DNA from: Capsicum annuum
Lineage: Eukaryota; Streptophyta; Magnoliopsida; Solanales; Solanaceae
DNA: 64,000 bases
Assembly (NCBI RefSeq): GCF_002878395.1
Contig: NC_061114.1
Span: forward strand, 162,447,927-162,511,926
Direction: 5' to 3'
The position numbers and the translations under genes were made by a program. Of the stretch, positions 61,011-64,000 are shown piece by piece. The notes beneath the pieces were generated by a model that had not been told where the DNA came from, made no database searches, and saw only the letters and a list, made by a program, of their open reading frames with translations. The stretch's first letter is position 1, and the number at the start of each line of letters is the position of its first letter.

Positions 61011-62577
61011 TGTTGATTTTCCACGGAAACATGGAGCATTCGATGCATAAAACAAGGAATTTACAATTGGACTTAGGTTATTTTGGTACATATGATATAT
61101 TTTTTGTGTGTTTCAGGTAAAACAGGTTAACATTGGTCTTGGAATGATAAATGAAAGAAGAAGTGCTAAAAATAGAGAAGAACTGACCATCTTATGAGTC
61201 TGGTGTACGATTCATCAAGTCATCGTACGACTCACAGCCTTACTCGTACCCAAACAGTGGGAAAATTCAAATAAAGAAACTAAGAGAAGAGTGACTACGA
61301 ATCGAATATGGTTACGAGTCAAAAGGAACAGTCGTAAAGAGAATAGGAGCCAAAGAGAATATTAAAAGGTAAAGCCCTAGAAGATTATGAGTCATAAGAT
61401 CTAATTATGACTCATAAGGAGAATACGTAAAGAGCCCAGTATCCAAAGGCCCGAAAGTCTAAGATTAAACTGATGAGGAGTGAAGGCCATGAGTCATAAG
61501 GACTAAATATGACTTGTCATAATGAATCATAAGGACAATACAAGCTTGAAAACCTGAAGATCAACTACGGGAGTTCTTACAACTAGCTTCATATGACTCA
61601 TAAGAAGACCTTACAAGTGGACTATACGAGTCGTAACGAGTGCCGACACACTTTTCCTATTCTATATTTTTAGGATTCCGTTACTATTTTGATATAATAT
61701 AAATACCTTAGGGTTATTCCTTAATTAGTTTACGCACTTTTGCATTACTTTTACTACTTTTAGGATACTTTTCTTATTGAGATTTTATTCTTGAGATTTT
61801 GGGTTTTTCTTCAGTTAAACTTTGGAGCTTCTTTCTCTCATTATTGTGCAATTAATTACATATATTCGTTATTGATTAGCATGGATTTTTGCATGAACAT
61901 GAATGGCTAATTTTCTTGACTAGGGTTATGGGAACCCTGGCGGGTTAGCTATGTAAGGGAAGTAGGAAGTTCATCTATTCGTTTGTCGTTGTATGTATTA
62001 TAGTCTTCTTCATGTTTATTGAACTCAAGCTACTGCAGAGTCTTGGGTATTGCCTGTATTTGAGATCATCCTTACAAAGAAGTTTGAGATTGGGAAAAGG
62101 ATATTACAATAGTAATTCGAGGCTACCACATCTAATCAACTCGAGACTCAAAAGGTGAGAGTTGTACTGAGGTTAAAGACAAGGAACAGCAAGGCAACAT
62201 CCTGAGACTCACAAGGTAAAGGGTGAAATCTCTAAATACATTCACAAGATGACTAATAGTACATAGCTTGTCAACTTTTCATGTAAAGTAGAAGGTTAGG
62301 TGGATTGAGTACGAGAATCTTGGGTAGTTATGAATCCAGAGGGAACACAGTCCTATTGTTCGTCTTCTATTATTTATGAACTCAATCATTCAAGTTATGT
62401 TACTATTTACTTTTGACTACAAATTCCACCATTTACTTTTCTATGTTGCTCGAGGATTTTGTCAAGTTTGAGATACTGTTCAACGTTTTCCCTGTGGGTT
62501 CAACCCTAACCTGGTTTGGGTTACTATATTTGACATCAACTAAAGCATACTTCTTTAGAGGTTAGTTTTGGGCAACA
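61011..62577 (+). repeat. E6 LTR (Athila-like), about 1.57 kb
   Basis: Start TGTTGATTTTCC after a purine-rich tract. End GGGCAACA before a tRNA-Asp-like primer site. Contains many GAGTC/GACTC palindromes (61,195-61,640), TATAAATA at 61,698-61,705, and the same leader order as the E5 LTR ('actagggttatgggaaccc', 'ctcgagactcaaaagg', 'ccagagggaacacagtcc'). It could be E5's 3' LTR, strongly diverged, or the 5' LTR of the next element. Confidence 0.65.
61698..61705 (+). promoter_or_regulatory. TATA box of E6 LTR
   Basis: TATAAATA about 60 bp after TACGAGTCGTAACGAGT (61,622-61,638). Confidence 0.65.
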
Positions 62578-62585
62578 TAAAATTT

Positions 62586-62603
62586 TGGGGCCATTGTCAG
62601 GGA
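62586..62603 (+). other. E6 primer binding site (tRNA-Asp-like)
   Basis: TGGGGCCATTGTCAGGGA, nine bases after the LTR end. It is nearer the Athila consensus than the E5 site. It implies that an element starts here and runs past the window. Confidence 0.72.
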
Positions 62604-63921
62604 AGATGGTGTGAATTATTGATTGGAGTTGGTGAAGTTTGCAGAAATTGCAAAAATCAAATCATACGAACTCTTCATGGGTCGTAACCAAACATTATGA
62701 CTCATGAACCAAAGTCGTAACGACCTGAAACTTAAAGAAGATCCAGGTAAGTGGACGTTGGAGTCTTTACGACTCTCAGAATGAGATGTATCATTTGATG
62801 ACAACTCGTCACCTTGACCCGTAACAACTCTAGAACCAAGGTAAGGTTCTAAGTATTTACGAAGGGAGTCTGATATCAGTAAGCATTGGTTAAGAGTCGT
62901 ATGCCTGACTGGTAACCAAATGTACCAGCTCAGGGGTTACGAGTCAACCTAGCCCAGATCGACTTTTAAACCAAATAGGGCACCCAAATTGGGTACCCAA
63001 CATTCAAAATGGCTACTTATTCTATTATTGATTGAGTTTCAAGCTCTAAAACTATGAAGTCACTCGAAAAGCATAAATTAATCAAGTGGTTCCTCCCGAT
63101 ATCCAAAAACTCGTCAAGAATTAGGGCCCAAAACGTGATTAAACTCAAGAAATCCAAACCTCTCAAATTCAAGTAAGTTCTATTACTTAAATGTTTTATG
63201 TATCAAGTTAAATCCAAAAACTGATTCGAGATTTAGGATTTATTAAGTTGAATATATGTGTACATGAAAAATTAGACCCTATTTATTGAAATTTTGACTT
63301 TGTAATGAGATATTGGGAGTAAACTCAACCTTTGTTCTTTAAAAATATGTTTTAGGAAAAATGTAGGAGGTAGTGAAGTGAATTGTATTATGGGATTGAG
63401 TATTGGAACCAATTAGTCTAAACCCTCATGCTGTAATGAATAGGGGACTTCTAACGACTCATAAACTCACTTAATGAGTCGCTAAGAGACCTGTATCCAT
63501 TGATAATATAAAGGGTTAGAGAAGTACGGGTTATAGTAATGTTATGACTCCTTCAATTATGACTCACCTGAGTGAGTCGTAACCAACCCCTATAAATCGT
63601 AAATAGGAGTCATAATGATAGGGTAGGTTGGAAATAATAGGAATTTGTTTCTGATCTGCTTACGAGTTTTAATAATGAGCCATAAACAATTCTTACAACT
63701 AGTTAGGAGGACTCATAGGCTGACCAGTGAACATGGATGAATACACTATTTACCTTATGACTCGTACATATGAGTCGTACCCAATGGTTACGACTAGACC
63801 CCCCAATCATAAAAAGTCCAGTAAAGACACATTGACACCAAACTTACACATTGACACCAAACTTTCTTTCATTATTTTCATTCCTTAAATACAACTAATT
63901 GGTCTTGTGCAACAGGTACTC
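62604..63921 (+). other. E6 leader with GAGTC/GACTC dyads
   Basis: Non-coding leader. Recurrent palindromic words include ATTATGACTCATG (62,695), AAGAGTCGTATG (62,893), TAACGACTCATAAACTCAC (63,452), TGAGTGAGTCGTAACC (63,570) and CTTATGACTCGTACATATGA (63,756). A 17-bp direct doublet ACATTGACACCAAACTT occurs at 63,829 and 63,847. Confidence 0.6.
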
Positions 63922-64000
63922 ATGGATCCAAAAGGTGACTCATTATCCAAGAAAACCCTTAAGAAGAACAGTAAGAAGAAATTGTCCCCAAATTTAATTA
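63922..64000 (+). CDS. Start of an ORF, cut by the window end
   Basis: ATG at 63,922 opens a frame with no stop to the end of the window: MDPKGDSLSKKTLKKNSKKK and so on, a basic N-terminus. Position and context (leader after an Athila-like primer site; 'ggtactcatgg' start context like 57,431) suggest gag or the extra ORF of E6. Too short to decide. Confidence 0.45.
   Translation, partial: MDPKGDSLSKKTLKKNSKKKLSPNLI

Overview
This window reads as repeat-rich nuclear DNA of a flowering plant. The evidence is nested LTR retrotransposons of several plant clades, a plant En/Spm-type transposase relic (Transposase_24), a decayed cytosolic HSP70 copy, AT-rich spacers, and no intact host gene. The retroelement families (long-LTR chromoviruses, Ogre/Tat-like, Athila-like) resemble those that dominate large Solanaceae genomes such as pepper. 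That placement is inference from family resemblance, not from a search.

Layout. 530-934 and about 12,870-13,818 are two halves of one Transposase_24 gene. They are separated by E1 (1,137-12,497, minus strand), a gag-only long-LTR element with a perfect 5-bp target duplication. 14,526-15,617 is an HSP70 pseudogene with large deletions. About 15,795-17,368 looks like a minus-strand LTR that cuts the pol tail of a plus-strand chromovirus, whose PPT and 3' LTR follow (17,671 to about 20,227, called E8). E2 (20,593-30,642, plus) is a full-length but dead chromovirus of the same family as E1. 31,634-34,480 is a minus-strand Ty1/copia relic fused to a Ty3/gypsy RT relic. 34,828 to about 37,730 is a 1.45-kb tandem duplication carrying a protease fragment joined head-to-head to an LTR (E3), followed by degenerate ATTGAT-type arrays to about 39,600.

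From about 39,700 an Athila-like element (E5) begins. Its 5' LTR is split by E4 (40,756-53,123, minus), an Ogre/Tat-like gag-only element with a tRNA-Arg primer site, minisatellites, a nested Mutator-like or MITE element and an antisense ORF embedded in gag. E5 resumes at 53,129 with the LTR end, a tRNA-Asp-like PBS and gag-protease. A leader and a long decayed 'putative plant transposon protein' ORF (57,440-59,600) follow. A related LTR (about 61,011-62,577) with its own PBS, leader and the first codons of another ORF (63,922 on) closes the window (E6).

How it fits together. E1, E4 and E5 keep gag (E5 also protease) but show no reverse transcriptase or integrase, so they could only have moved with enzymes from other copies. 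E2 keeps a recognisable but nonsense-riddled pol. Several LTR families carry a family-specific short palindrome 45-90 bp upstream of a TATA box. In the two elements that carry the extra ORF, the LTR's palindromic motif recurs in the leader ahead of that ORF. I found no intact novel system; this motif sharing is the most interesting lead.
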